A stretch of DNA of 64,000 bases from Dryococelus australis (Eukaryota; Arthropoda; Insecta; Phasmatodea; Phasmatidae): contig CM056993.1 of NCBI GenBank assembly GCA_029891345.1, positions 273,514,900 to 273,578,899 on the forward strand. Direction: 5' to 3'. Below the pieces are notes generated by a model. The model was given only the letters and a program-made list of their open reading frames with translations, was not told the DNA's origin and ran no database searches. Positions within the stretch are counted from its first letter, which is position 1. The number at the start of each line of letters is the position of its first letter. The position numbers and the translations under genes are program-made. Below are positions 25,834-36,640 of the stretch, in pieces.

Positions 25834-26619
25834 GCATTACCAACCCACCTGATTTCTTCCTGTTTTTATTCGTATTATACATAAAGAATTTCTATAACGT
25901 ATAGATAAAACGATACGCTAAAGTTTATCAAAAATAATATACTTTTATGTTAACAGAAGTCTACAACGCTTGCTTGTGATACACGATATTTTAGGAAACA
26001 ACAATGCGATCAGTGATCAAAACTATAAAATCATTCGGATTTGAAATGAAGTCAACTTACGTGATTCGCTCTCACTTTAAATTCACCATTTCATACAACA
26101 TCTGCAATGTGCTGGTAACAAATGAGGGCGAAGCTAAAGACACATCAACAAACAAGATGTGTCAAGGAAAGTGTATAATAAGATATTCAGGAGCAACTGT
26201 GTGTTTACAGCATGATAAAGATCATTGATGCGCAAAGTTCAAGTCTATCACGTCTTATACAGGGAGAAGTGCATGTTTTCATCAACTGTGTCCTTGTAAC
26301 GTTATGCCGTGCGTAAGGTTGGCGCTGGGAAAGAATCCCCTACTGCTGGGAATAAATAAAATTAAAGTATGTAATCCATCATATTTATTCGCGAACACAC
26401 GAGGCTTATATATACATATTAAAGATTTTTATTTTACTTAATCCCCTTAATTATCGGCAGTTCTTTGTGTATTTGTTGGAATAAACGAATTTCGCTGTTG
26501 TAGCTGGCAGCTGGGGCGCCCTTTATTCCACAACCTAGTCCTATAGCGTAGTAAGTAGATCACAGCAAAACAGGAATAATTCGCTGCGAAAGTAAACGGT
26601 ACCCGGTAAGGTTTCTTAT
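25834..26619. other. Intergenic DNA
   Basis: No gene recognised. The frame at 26004-26228 has no motif. Confidence 0.45.
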
Positions 26620-26847
26620 GACTTCCTCCTCCTACAGAATGTCGTGGTGTGCATCACGTCACGTAAGCCTCCTAGCAATTTCGAGGGCTTTGTTGAAGTG
26701 ACAATAAAGGCAAGACGACGGCTCATTAAAGAGTAGTGGCTCGACGCAGCCTCACAAGCCCAGCGAAGCCTTCCTACCCAGGCGGACGCCGCCCGAGAAA
26801 TGAAAACACGGATTAATTGTGGAGGAGGCGACGCGGCGGCGCACCGA

Positions 26848-26855
26848 GCATGCGC
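26848..26855. promoter_or_regulatory. NRF1-like site
   Basis: GCATGCGC, half of the palindromic NRF1/Ewg consensus, in the CpG-rich segment and 12 bp before a fuller site. Confidence 0.45.
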
Positions 26856-26866
26856 GGCGCTGTTCC

Positions 26867-26877
26867 TGCGCATGCGT
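26867..26877. promoter_or_regulatory. NRF1-like palindromic site
   Basis: TGCGCATGCGT fits the NRF1 (insect Ewg) consensus YGCGCAYGCGC except at the last base. Confidence 0.55.
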
Positions 26878-27053
26878 GAGTACCGCATCACCAGGAGGGA
26901 GGGAATGGGGAAGAGTGCGCAGAGAGGGGAAGCCTGAGCACAGTGAGCACGGAGTCAGCAAAAACCCAGCCTGGCGCAGAACAGCCGCGGTCGTTCGCCG
27001 TGCCGCTGGCCGTTGCTGTGTGCTACCCGGCCTCCGTTCCCGCCAAGGCGTGC

Positions 27054-27059
27054 GATTGG
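27054..27059 (-). promoter_or_regulatory. Inverted CCAAT box
   Basis: GATTGG followed by C is the reverse of GCCAATC, the NF-Y core. It lies 13 bp upstream of a GC box. Confidence 0.4.
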
Positions 27060-27072
27060 CTGTCGCCCGGAC

Positions 27073-27082
27073 GGGGGCGTGG
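27073..27082 (+). promoter_or_regulatory. GC box (Sp/KLF-like)
   Basis: GGGGGCGTGG matches the Sp1/KLF type. It lies between the CCAAT box and the X-box. Confidence 0.4.
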
Positions 27083-27093
27083 TCGATGCCTCT

Positions 27094-27107
27094 GTTGCCG
27101 TGGCAAC
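27094..27107. promoter_or_regulatory. X-box (RFX-binding motif)
   Basis: GTTGCCGTGGCAAC has two perfectly inverted GTTGCC half-sites with a two-base centre. This matches the known consensus of RFX factors, which often drive ciliary genes. Its position within a CpG-rich segment, close to CCAAT and GC boxes, supports function. Confidence 0.6.
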
Positions 27108-27250
27108 CGCACCCCTTCCTAACCCCCTTTTCATATCACGGTGAACGGATACTGCACTGCACTTCACCCGCAGAGGCCTGCGCACGAGCCTGTGTTATCG
27201 TAGCCGCGCTGGGAAAAAACGAGCACGACAAAGCACTCAGCCGCCTCATT

Positions 27251-27719
27251 TTGAGCCTTACATTTTTCACTTAACTTTTTCTATTAAAATGTAATACTGC
27301 ACGAGGAAAACATTAAGCATAGGCGTCAACAGTAAAATGCCATGGCATGCAAATTTATAAAGAGCCCCGTACTTAGACGAGCTCTGGAATGCCCGTACAG
27401 CTCAAGTAATTTAACATCCCTACCCTTTTTTCATTAGAACTCGTTCCGGTTCGTTGGGTTCATGTAAAAAGCACGTGTGTGTGTGTGTCTATATATATAT
27501 ATATCAAAACGTAAAAAAAAGTCCTATAGAAGTATTTGTACTCGATTTCCAATACGGGATAAAATCGTGAAAAAGAAGTACGGAAAACTTGATAACTGTT
27601 TTCAAATAGGAAAGGGTTAAGGAGAAATTTAACTTTTTAAATTTGGATTATATCTGGTTGGTGGTTAGTTGAGCACTTTTGAAAAAAAAATCTGCACGGA
27701 AATTCATGTAGCTTGTTGC
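27251..27719. other. Intergenic DNA
   Basis: Contains a compound (GT)n-(TA)n microsatellite at about 27475-27504. No gene is recognised. Confidence 0.5.
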
Positions 27720-28400
27720 CATAAAATAGCCTCGCTCAGAAAGAATTATCCTCTAGTGGAGAAAGTTCGAAAATAGCACCATCACGTAGATTAAATGAAA
27801 AATTACTTCGGAAGGATGACGAATCGTCTTTTGTGACGTATCCAAATTTTGTCTTAGTGGGTGACGAGCGTACTCGAACGCACAGGGCACTGGGTAGAAC
27901 AAAAATTCCAACATCGGTTTTGAGTGACAAACTGTCAGAACTGATGGGGTTTCAGTGTGGGGAGCAATATCATACGAACGTTAGTCTTGCCTGATAATGA
28001 TCGGGGGGGGGGGGGGTACTTTCAGCAGGGTTTACGGTCTCACGTGCTTCCCTTCATAGAGTGAATACAAAGTAAACATTTCCAACAGGATAATGCTCGC
28101 CAACATAGAGCAAGGCATTTAAACTACAACTGGCTGTACTGTCGACAGCCATCCTTGACAATCCCGTTCTCCATACGTGTCGCTTATAGAACGCATATGG
28201 AGCCATCCGGGGCGGCAATATGAGCCATAATGGGGTCTGCAGCATCTGGTGGGGAATTTACAAGAACTACTGGATAATCTTCCAGAGGATAGCATTAGAC
28301 GTCTCTATAACTCACCACATGTATCCACTATAGCGGTAGTGCAAGAACTTACAAAAAGTACTTTCCAAATGTACATCAATGCGATAATAAACGGTCCATT
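27720..28400 (+). pseudogene. Tc1-like transposase relic
   Basis: Fragments across frames follow the order of a Tc1 DDE transposase: DESSFVTYPNFVLVGDERTR (about 27820), FSVWGAISYERSLVLPDN near 27950, and the catalytic block FQQDNARQHRARH (28080-28118, second catalytic Asp at 28089-28091). Then comes NLQELLDNLPEDSIRRLYNS (28250-28310), the typical C-terminal stretch. The N-terminal paired-type DNA-binding half is not seen. A poly-G run (28005-28016) and several stops interrupt the frame. Confidence 0.8.
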
Positions 28401-29136
28401 TGTCTCGAAGTTGCGATCAATTATGTATACATGTTATCGATGTGTCTTTCTGGGGATGGCAATTTTTATTGCAACGAATGTCTTGTAATGCAAACATCTT
28501 GGCAGTTAATAAGGAAAAGTACAACTATGTTTTACCTATACTTAAAAATGTAATGTTCTAATTAATGAAACTGAAATACGATTTATTTTGTTTTATATAT
28601 CTTCCAGTAAAAACTAGCGGTGTATTTACATGTGTAGAACATTGTTAACGTGTCACACACTTCACTAGTCATTAGGTCGTGGAAACGTGAAAATATGCAT
28701 AATGTTATAAAAAATGAGAAACAAAAAAGCTTTCAAAGGTGTACAATCAACCACGAGAAAGCAATAAAAATAATTTGCTGTATGTACAATCCATGTTGCT
28801 TTAAGCATATGACTACAATTACATCAGAAGACGACAAAGACATACAGTTTGACACATGGGTTGTCTAGCAGCTGGCGTTGGTCGTGGCTTCATATCGCGC
28901 ATGACCGGAAAAAGTGCAGAATAAACGATTGTTAAGAACGTTTTTAAAACATTAGCGCTATGCGATATTGTTCTCATTGCCTATGCATCAATTTTCGCAC
29001 GGCGATCCGTGTTGACTTCGTTTTGTCGGTTGAAAGTAGTGCGTCGGCCGGCGGACAAGCAGAACGAATCAAGAGCTGAACTGACTCATGATTCGACAGC
29101 TGTTGTTTATTTTGAAACTCAGATAAGAGTGGAGTG
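28401..29136. other. Intergenic DNA
   Basis: No gene recognised. Confidence 0.45.
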
Positions 29137-29390
29137 GAGAGATTTGGGCGGCTTTAACATCGAGGTCTTGAGAGCCGATGAGGGTGAAGCGGGATGAGTA
29201 TAGAGTAGCGCCGGAACGCAAGGAATGGAAAACCAGGAAGTCAGGAGCCAGCGAAAATACCCACCTTCTAGCGGCATTGTTCGTCACGTTTCCCACGTGG
29301 GAAAATCCGGGATCGACACTCCCCTTCCCATCCCGGGAATCGTACTCGCTTCACCTTAGCGGGAGGCGAGTATTCTAAGTACTACAACAC
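29137..29390 (-). mobile_element. tRNA-derived SINE, family B
   Basis: The plus-strand start 'agagatttgggcggc' and 'aacatcgaggtcttgagagc' is the 3' end of the family. The minus-strand head near 29380 carries a decayed B-box (ACGATTCCC). A segment around 29290 ('acgtgggaaaatccgg') matches the body of the copies at 51452 and 52289. Confidence 0.75.
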
Positions 29391-29972
29391 AGCAACCCCA
29401 CTGTGAAAATTGAATTTACCTAACTGCAACATTAAAGGTAAAATTAGAGATTTCCACAATTACTATTTAATTTTTCGTATCTTCGTATTTTTTCTGCTGG
29501 CATGAAAAATGTACTATATAATTATAGATATTTTAGAAAATATTTTTAAAATATTGCAAATATTGAAAATTGTTTTGACTTTCTTTTGGCGCTACTTTGT
29601 AACAAAAGGACCCCATAAATAAATAAACCAAACCTTCAGAGCACAAATACAATATGCATCCAATGCACTTACGCAACTCGTATTCTTGTCACGTACGACG
29701 CACGAGAGTGAATAAGTTTGCTGTTTACAACACAGCCTGAAGTCGAGTGACCTGGGGTATGAAGTACTCCTCATTTTACAATTTTACCGGACTTAGTAAC
29801 AAGACTAACATATAGTTGTGAATCTGTGCCATTTTCTGATGCATAGGATATTGAAACAAATTGCGTAGTGAAAGAGAGTACAAAATGCTTTACAATAATG
29901 TCTTGATTGACGGGAGCCATAATTAGTCAGGAATGGGATTGAGAGCGCATTGTGAAAGTTATGTGTAGTTGT

Positions 29973-30014
<42 letters not shown>

Positions 30015-30860
30015 AGGATCCGATTGAAAGACCACGAGTGCTTAGCAAGCAATGCTACTACTATTTTCTGTACAGCACAACTTTGTTGATATCAGGTAAC
30101 CGTAAATCCACAATTTAAAAAAAAAAGTTATTTAAATAAACCATATTTATTTACAAAAAACTTAAATCAATGTGATGCTACCTAACAAAATTGTCACACA
30201 AAAGTGTCTATATTTTGGCTATTTTAGCATACAAATTGTGGCCCAAATGGTCAAACGGTATGGTTTATACAGGAAATAAACATAAAATTATTATACGGCC
30301 TGCATTTTGAAAATAATAGCATTGTCAGTTTAAGTCGCTCATGTTTATATGGCCTACCACAGTTTTCCTTACATACTAGATTTGGTGATAATCGGTTGAG
30401 CAGTTTTCGAGATTGAGTTTAAAAGAATTATTTTTCATTTAGTGCTCTCTTTCAAAATGACGGTCCTACAACATTATCCATCACTAATTTCAATGTTTAT
30501 GTGATGCACTGTTCACATACAAAATTTGATTTAACTCGATCAAATTGTTTGCGAGATATGACAAAGCACCCTACATACTAAAATGGCCACCATTTTGAAA
30601 ATTAGCACCTGGCGTGGTCGAAAACTACCAAAGTCGGATGTTAAGTACTATTATGTGTACTTACTAAGTACTATTTGTGTACCAAGTTTGGTAAGATTCG
30701 GCTCACGTGTTTAAAACTTTTTAGGGGATACCTAGACACACCGACAGCAAAATTATTTCGTAAGTCTATTTTTCCTTCCTAAAGTAAGATACACCCTCGC
30801 TGTGTTCCGATACTACTGATTTGACATGTAGGTCCGTAGGGAGGCCCAAAGCTTAAAGCT
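29391..30860. other. Intergenic DNA with retroposon-tail-like words
   Basis: A ~36-base poly-T run at 29978-30013 looks like the tail of a minus-strand retroposon. From 30370 to 30720, three diverged statements of 'aatttggt-a-atcggttgagcag-tttt-gagat' occur near 30380, 30520 and 30682. They resemble the 3' ends of insect LINEs. No coding region is visible. Confidence 0.45.
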
Positions 30861-30880
30861 GTGCAAAAAAAGGGCGAGGG

Positions 30881-33800
30881 ATGACTGCCCGCTCATGTGT
30901 GTCTTTTTATGGGTATATGCTTGTTTGCGTGTCAGGCCGAGTGATGTCAAGACGAATAAACGATGTGTCGCTAGTTTATGCTCCCTCCGACTCCCAAGCG
31001 AGATATGAAAGAAATCAGTTTTTCTCCGTGGATTTGATTCCGTTTTTCCATCCACCCTGTAATCAGTTCATACTCGGTGGAGATTTCAACTGCATAGTTC
31101 ACCCCCATGATCATCAGGGTGGCATCTATCCTACTAATGCTGCCCTATCTACTATAATATCTCGCTTAGACTTGAGTGATGTTGCATCTAACATCCAAGG
31201 AATTCATTACACCTATGTGACTTCACAGAGTCGGTCTAGGATTGACCGATTGTAAGTGAAAAAACAGCATGTACATAAGGTGCATCAATATGACGTTCTT
31301 CCGGTAGCGTTCAGCGATCACTCTGCAGTGATATTTACGTACGAAAAGTTTGCGAATGTAACACGGTTTGGCAGAAGGACATGGCGTCTAAATACGTCTT
31401 TATTAGACAGCTCAGAAGTAAAAGAGGACTTCCTAGCTAATTGGGTACGTTGGCATAGCAAAAAATACCAGTTCTCCTCTGTGGCGATGTGGTGGGATGT
31501 GTGTGTAAAACCGAACGTAATGAGGCTCTTTAAAAGGCATACGTACCGACTGGCAGAAGAGCGTAGGGGAACACGTGCATTCTACGAACGTATGCTACAC
31601 GAACTTCACCTGCAGGCAAACAATGGTGCACATGTAACTCCACGTATTAGAGACACGAAACAGAAGCTTATGAATCTATTGAGTGAATAGTTTAAAAGTC
31701 GTCATATTATAATAAATGATGAAAGTCTATTCGCAGAAGAGAAATTTAGTATGTTAAGTATCATTAAGGAACAACAGCAAATACGACCCAAGGTTATCAA
31801 CCAGCTTACTGACAGTGATGGCGCTATTGTTCGGGACCGGCCGGAAGTAGTGCAAACGCTTTGCAGTTCCTTTGCAAATTTATACTCGAAACAATACACG
31901 GACGATGCTTTGCTTCCATCGGTTTTGCAGGGTTGTGAAAACAGAGTTAGCTGTGAGAGCAAGACGGGCATGGAGGTGCCATGTTTAGATGCGGAAGTTA
32001 TTTCAATAATACAGCAATTGCATTAAAAAATCTCCTGGTATTGACGGTATTCCATACGAATTTTTCCAAAACTTATTGGGATAATATTGGTACCGACTTC
32101 TGCGAAGTTGTTCGCGATTTGCTTGAAAGAGGGGAGTTATGCAAGTCTCATAAAGAAGGGATAATTATACCCAAAATATCCCGTCCACTTAAATCGCAGA
32201 TTATAGGCCAATTACACTTTTATGTGCCCATTATAAAATAATTGCTCGGTTTTGTGCGACACGATTAACCAAGGAATTGTCAGATATTATTGGTCTCGGC
32301 CAGACATGTACTGTTCCCGGACGTTCCATTTTACAAGGCGTGCTTGCCCTAAGGGACATTCAATTACTTTCGTCAATACAACACAGTAAAATGGCCATCT
32401 TGAGTATTGATATGGATAAGGCATTTGATAGAGTCGATCATAAATTTTTACTTCATGTTATGCATCATTTCGATTTTCCAGACATTGCAGTAAAGTGGGT
32501 GCGGATGGTGTGTACCGGAATTTGGTCACAGCTGTTGGTTAACGGATTCCTTACCCCACCAATTAAGATCGAGAGTTCAGTTCGACAAGGATGCCCGCTA
32601 TCCATGATTTTATTTACTATCGCCATTGAACCTCTGTGCAGAATGCTCAGTGCCCGCTTGCAAGGATTCCCCGTAGCGAACCTGCCCTTTATATTACATG
32701 CCTATGCTGATGACATCACATGTGTCGTTCGTTCAGAGCGGGAAATTACAGAGACGGCAGAATGTCTGGACCTTTTTCGCAGTGTCTCTAATCTGCGAGT
32801 GAATGCTAACAAAACTGCCGTACTGGAGCTCAGCGCGACCAGCGAGCCATTTGACGACGTTTTTCCCTTTCGGAGGGCCAAAGCTGTGAAAATATTGGGC
32901 GTATACTTCCACGCAGACGCCACTCTTATGTTGCATTTTAATTGGAACATGACAATAAATAAACTCTGTGCTCGTCAAATAGAAATTAATTATCGTCGTA
33001 CAAATATTATACAGAGGGTTACTTTAATAAATGTATTCTTACTTGCGAAGCTGTGGTATGTGTCACATATATTCCCACTACCACGTCAACAAAGTGCACA
33101 AATACTACAGATTGTTGGCCGCACGTTGTGGAAATCTTATATATTTAAATTATCTAGGCCGCAACTTTAGCTTTCCTTGCAAGACGGAGGCCTGAGTCTA
33201 ATTAATCACGTTTTGAAGTGTGAGGCCTTATATCAGTCTTCAGCAATTGCAACAATCTTGCGCCCACAGGACATTTACGCAGCATTACAGAAAATGATGT
33301 GGTCTGAAGTTAGACGCATGCCACTTCAATACCGTCAGGCAAAGGAAGCACTCGCAACTCTAGTAGAACACTTACCGAAAGGGACAGTCGCATCAGCGAG
33401 ATATTTGTACATTCGGGCTTCCAAAACGTCGGCTGTGATACCATCTGTTGTGAATCGCACCCCAACCATCCGCTGGAGGCGCCCAAGAAAAATACTTGCC
33501 GATCCTAACCTTTCCTCGGATCTTCAAGCTGCAGCATTCGGCTTCTACAATAATATCGTGACAACTCAGCAGCGTAAATACAGCATTCACCTGACAGCTG
33601 ACCCTGCATGCCCGCTGTGTGGCAACACCGACACGGCTCTTCATTTCTTCACCTTCCCCTCAGTTCGACGAAGAGCTGCTGCCTGGTTTGTACTTCATGC
33701 GATCGGTTTTTTTGGTGGACCGTTCGACACCGGTGACAGTTCAAGACTTTGTCCAGCTTCTTCGTCAAGATAGGTGGAACATGGCGTGGCGTGGCACATT

Positions 33801-34214
33801 GTGTCAGTGGTACGGCAATTTTTAATTTTCATTTTGACGTTCACGCCTACAGGAAGTGCGTGTATATTACCGAGGTTGGGTGTACGCCGTGCGCTGCCCA
33901 CCCCTCGGTCCTTACAAGTGTACAATTTAATGTTCCAGTAGTAATCGTCGATAGGTGGTAGTGTTATAAGTCAGTGTCCCGTGTCGGGGTGTACGTCGTG
34001 CGCTGCCCCTCACGTTAAATAATTTTTTATGTGTTCATCGAATTTGTCAGTAAAACCAGGTCATCAAATGTTCATATCGTTTTGTGCCCCTATGTAAGAA
34101 TTGTGTAGATATTTTATTGAGTATTTTGTTATTGTTTATATTGTGGGTTGAATGTGTACTGTAAATTGGTTAAGGGTAAACGCCTCTGTATATCGTTTGT
34201 GATAAAAAAAAAAA
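30881..34214 (+). pseudogene. L1/Tx1-like non-LTR retrotransposon, 5'-truncated and broken
   Basis: Encodes the ORF2 type of an APE-endonuclease LINE. Endonuclease C-terminal half at 30930-31320: VYAPSDSQARYERNQFF, ILGGDFNC, and SRIDRL, then AFSDHSAVIF. The linker and thumb-side region follow at 31330-32020. RT domain: SPGIDGIPYEFFQ (about 32033), QTCTVPGRSI (32302), LSIDMDKAFDRVDH (32400-32440), VRQGCPLSMILF (32580) and the catalytic YADD at 32703-32714. The C-terminal domain includes the zinc-knuckle-like CPLCGNTDTALHFF (about 33608). Stops end frames at 31253, 31688, 32024 and 33168, and at least two frameshifts are needed (before 32277 and near 33700). The 3' untranslated region ends in an A-run at 34204-34214. 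The wording around VPGRSI and the C-terminal knuckle is closest to the Tx1 group of L1. No target-site duplication was found. Confidence 0.88.
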
Positions 34215-34276
34215 AGTGGACTGCATACTGGGCTTCTAATCAAGAGGTCATGGGTTCGAATCCCTGTCCCTCTATG
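34215..34276 (+). tRNA. 3' part of a tRNA-Arg(TCT)-like sequence
   Basis: Starts in what would be the D loop (TGGACTGCAT). An anticodon arm follows with loop CTTCTAA (anticodon TCT) and one mismatch in the stem, then a variable loop, a TTCGAAT T-loop with a damaged stem, and a 3' acceptor strand TCCCTCT. The acceptor 5' strand and first half of the D arm are missing, and the LINE A-tail stands in their place. It is a fragment or pseudogene, not a working tRNA. Confidence 0.6.
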
Positions 34277-35347
34277 AGCGTTTTACTTTATTTAAATGTT
34301 ACCAGCTATCACTAAAAAGAGTAAAGTTTACATAATTTAAATTTCTTTAAACCGATTTTGCATTAAAATTATATTTTCGACACATTTTACTGTTTTTTTT
34401 TATTTATATATTTCGGTAATTTTCAAACTATAAATAAAATGAACTTAAATAAAATAATTCTTATAATTAATAAATTAATGGATTCCTAGATTACTGAGTG
34501 TTTTGCTATGTATTTGACAAGCAGCGGCTGATGTGTGATCACGATCAGCTGGCGCGCACTTGTCTCAGGGGTCATTTACAATGGACCCCCCCCCCCCCCG
34601 GCAGTGCTCGACAGACGTCACATGTACTCTTCCCCTGTTATGATAGGTGCGTTGTGCTTCACGCGCCTGTCAGTGCGCACGTGCGTGTTTAAAATGCTAG
34701 ACAACTTAATTTTTGTTTCAAAAATTAAATTATTTTTTCGTACAACAGTAAAAACAAATTGAATAAAGTAAATATTAAAATTATATCAATTGAATTGATT
34801 TTAAAAATTAAGTATTAATGTTCCAATATTTCTTACAAGGCCTTATCTGAAATACACTATCGCGTTAAAGGTTAAAAGTGTGATTGCAGGGGGTAGGGGA
34901 GGGGGTGGTGGGTCTGGCCTACCGTATGTTTGATTTAGATTGGAAGTATTCAAAGTTTTTATATACCTCCTCAATAGTAGAAAATTACAGATTAAAATCC
35001 GTAAATAAATGTACACATTGGCGTTTCGCGCATTCTCGCAGGTGATGAATGAACTGTGCAGACAGTGGGCGTAGGCGACTAGACAGAAAGAAATGGAATG
35101 ATAAAGAGACAATAGAGAAGGGAAAGAGAGAAAGAAATGGAATGAGAGAGTGACAAGAGAGAAAGGAAAATTTTTAAGGAAAGAAAAGGGGAAATTCAGA
35201 GTATTTTTAAGGGGAAAAATTGCTGGTTTTGAGGGGAAAACGGAAATTTGAGGGATAAGCTGGAAATTCCGAGATGGGAACTGGCTCCTTGCGCCGCTCT
35301 CCAAAGGAACATTTCTTCTGTCCCCGAAGGAACATTTCCTATCTACT
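34277..35347. other. Intergenic DNA with purine-rich tract
   Basis: Has a poly-C run at 34587-34599. At 35090-35260 there is a purine-rich stretch of 'gggaaattc' and 'aaggggaaaaatt' words, with similar words near 37330. The open frame on the opposite strand (34843-35412) is low-complexity Ser/Phe/Pro and not a gene. Confidence 0.5.
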
Positions 35348-36059
35348 CCAATAGTATTACACCATTGATACATAGTGCTGATACCGACCAACCAATCACC
35401 GAGTCGCCACATGATTGCAGCTGGACAATCAGGTCAGGTGGTGGTGGAGGTGGAGTCATTTTGGGGTCATTTTAGAGTCAGTCCGCAAATTTGAATATTT
35501 CGGACTCTTTGGTCTCATGCAGTTTGTGCAAGGAGATACATTGAAAGAACATACCAAGATCTGCATTGTGAAGCATGGTAGGAGTCTGCCGTGGTGCTGT
35601 ATTTTTCAGTACAAAGTCCAAGTTGTGTATCGACCAATGGCGAAATGTGGTGGGAGCCTGCTGTAGTTCTAGGCACTTTTATTGCAAAGTTAAAATACCG
35701 TTTACGCGGGAAGTGATGAAATATACCGACGGACTTGGATATCATTTTTTTTTTTTTTTAGAGCGAGAGATAATGCAGGACTACATCACTTTATTTAAAA
35801 TAGAGGGAATTTAACTTAACTTGCGACCCACAGCACGTCCGCGAGCGCGCACGCACACACACACAAACACAAAGAGTACGAAATATTCCAATTTGTCGAC
35901 TGACTCCTGTCGACTGACTCTAAAATGACCCCAAAATGACTCCACCGCCGCCACCGCCACTACCGCCTCCTCACATGATTCGCCATCTGCAATCACGTGG
36001 CAACTTAGTGATTGGCTAGTCGGTATCCGCACAATGTATTAATGGTGTAATACAATTGG
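35348..36059. mobile_element. 712-bp element with ~170-bp inverted ends
   Basis: The left end CCAATAGTATTACACCATTG mirrors the right end 'aatggtgtaatacaattgg'. The inner parts of both arms carry 'accgaccaaccaatcaccg', 'cacatgattgcagctgg' and 'gactctaaaatgacccc' or their complements. The right arm (about 35870-36059) has a small internal duplication of 'gtcgactgactc'. The centre (35515-35865) has no recognisable coding part. No target-site duplication could be fixed. Confidence 0.75.
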
Positions 36060-36180
36060 TTTAAAGTCAATATGACGCCATAGGCTTGCATAAGGAGTAG
36101 GGAGAGGTAAATTGAGATGCTTAATTTGTCAGCAGCTGCCATGAAAGGTGGATCGTCTTGGCTAGCTTCTATGCCAGGTA
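36060..36180. other. Short spacer, nothing recognised
   Basis: No feature seen. Confidence 0.4.
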
Positions 36181-36640
36181 ATGTCCGCTAATTGTTTCTC
36201 GCCGTCGACTTCTTCAATTGTGATGGCTACATCACTACCAGCATCTACTGCCACCAATGCAGCACGCTCATCTACAGATGGTATAGTACCATCGACTTAT
36301 TCCGCTGTTACGTCTACGAAATCTTCAATGGAGCCATCTAACTTTACGTATGAGGTACATCGAACACCATTGTTGGCGTTACCTGCTTTTTTTTTTGGCT
36401 CCAGCACCAACATCTCCATTACGTCTGTCCGAGTCTTTGCCTGAACCGCTACGTCGTCATCAGTGTCGCTTCTGTGGAAAGATCTTCAGCAAAAGCTGCC
36501 ATACTCGGCGACATGAGTGCTTTAATTGTACCAAGAATCCCTGCCGCATGTAATATTTGTGTGACAGGTGCGGTACATAGTTCAGCCGTAGCGACAATTT
36601 ACTTAGACATGCAAAGACCTGTAAAGGTGAATAGCATTTC
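36181..36640 (+). pseudogene. Broken ORF with Ser/Thr-rich part and C2H2/C2HC fingers
   Basis: From 36181 a Ser/Thr/Ala-rich stretch (PSTSSIVMATSLPASTAT) runs in one frame. A poly-T run near 36389 marks a frameshift. After it the second frame reads RRHQCRFCGKIFSKSCHTRRHE, then CFNCTKNPCRM, stop, YLCDRCGT, stop, FSRSDNLLRHAKTCKGE (36453-36633). The second finger has C-x2-C-x12-H-x4-C spacing (C2HC). The first is shortened between Cys and His. Two in-frame stops and the frameshift show decay. It may be a retroposed host gene or part of an unidentified transposon. I do not recognise the parent. Confidence 0.55.

Larger units (their letters stand above)
26620..27250. promoter_or_regulatory. CpG-island-like segment, candidate promoter
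   Basis: The only strongly GC- and CpG-rich stretch in the window, especially 26760-27110 ('gaggcgacgcggcggcgc', 'ccgtgccgctggccgttgc'). It holds NRF1-like, CCAAT, GC-box and X-box motifs listed separately. No downstream or upstream exon with recognisable protein could be found within the window. Direction and target gene are unknown, and it could be bidirectional. The 151-codon frame at 26819-27274 looks like a by-product of GC richness. Confidence 0.6.

Noticed and set aside
26819..27274. 151-codon frame across the CpG-rich segment
   Set aside because: Composition is Arg/Cys/Ala-rich as expected from GC-rich DNA, with overlapping frames on both strands and no motif. It spans promoter-like sites.
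34843..35412. 189-codon minus-strand frame
   Set aside because: Low-complexity Phe/Ser/Leu/Pro from a purine-rich tract. It overlaps the edge of an inverted-repeat element and has no domain.
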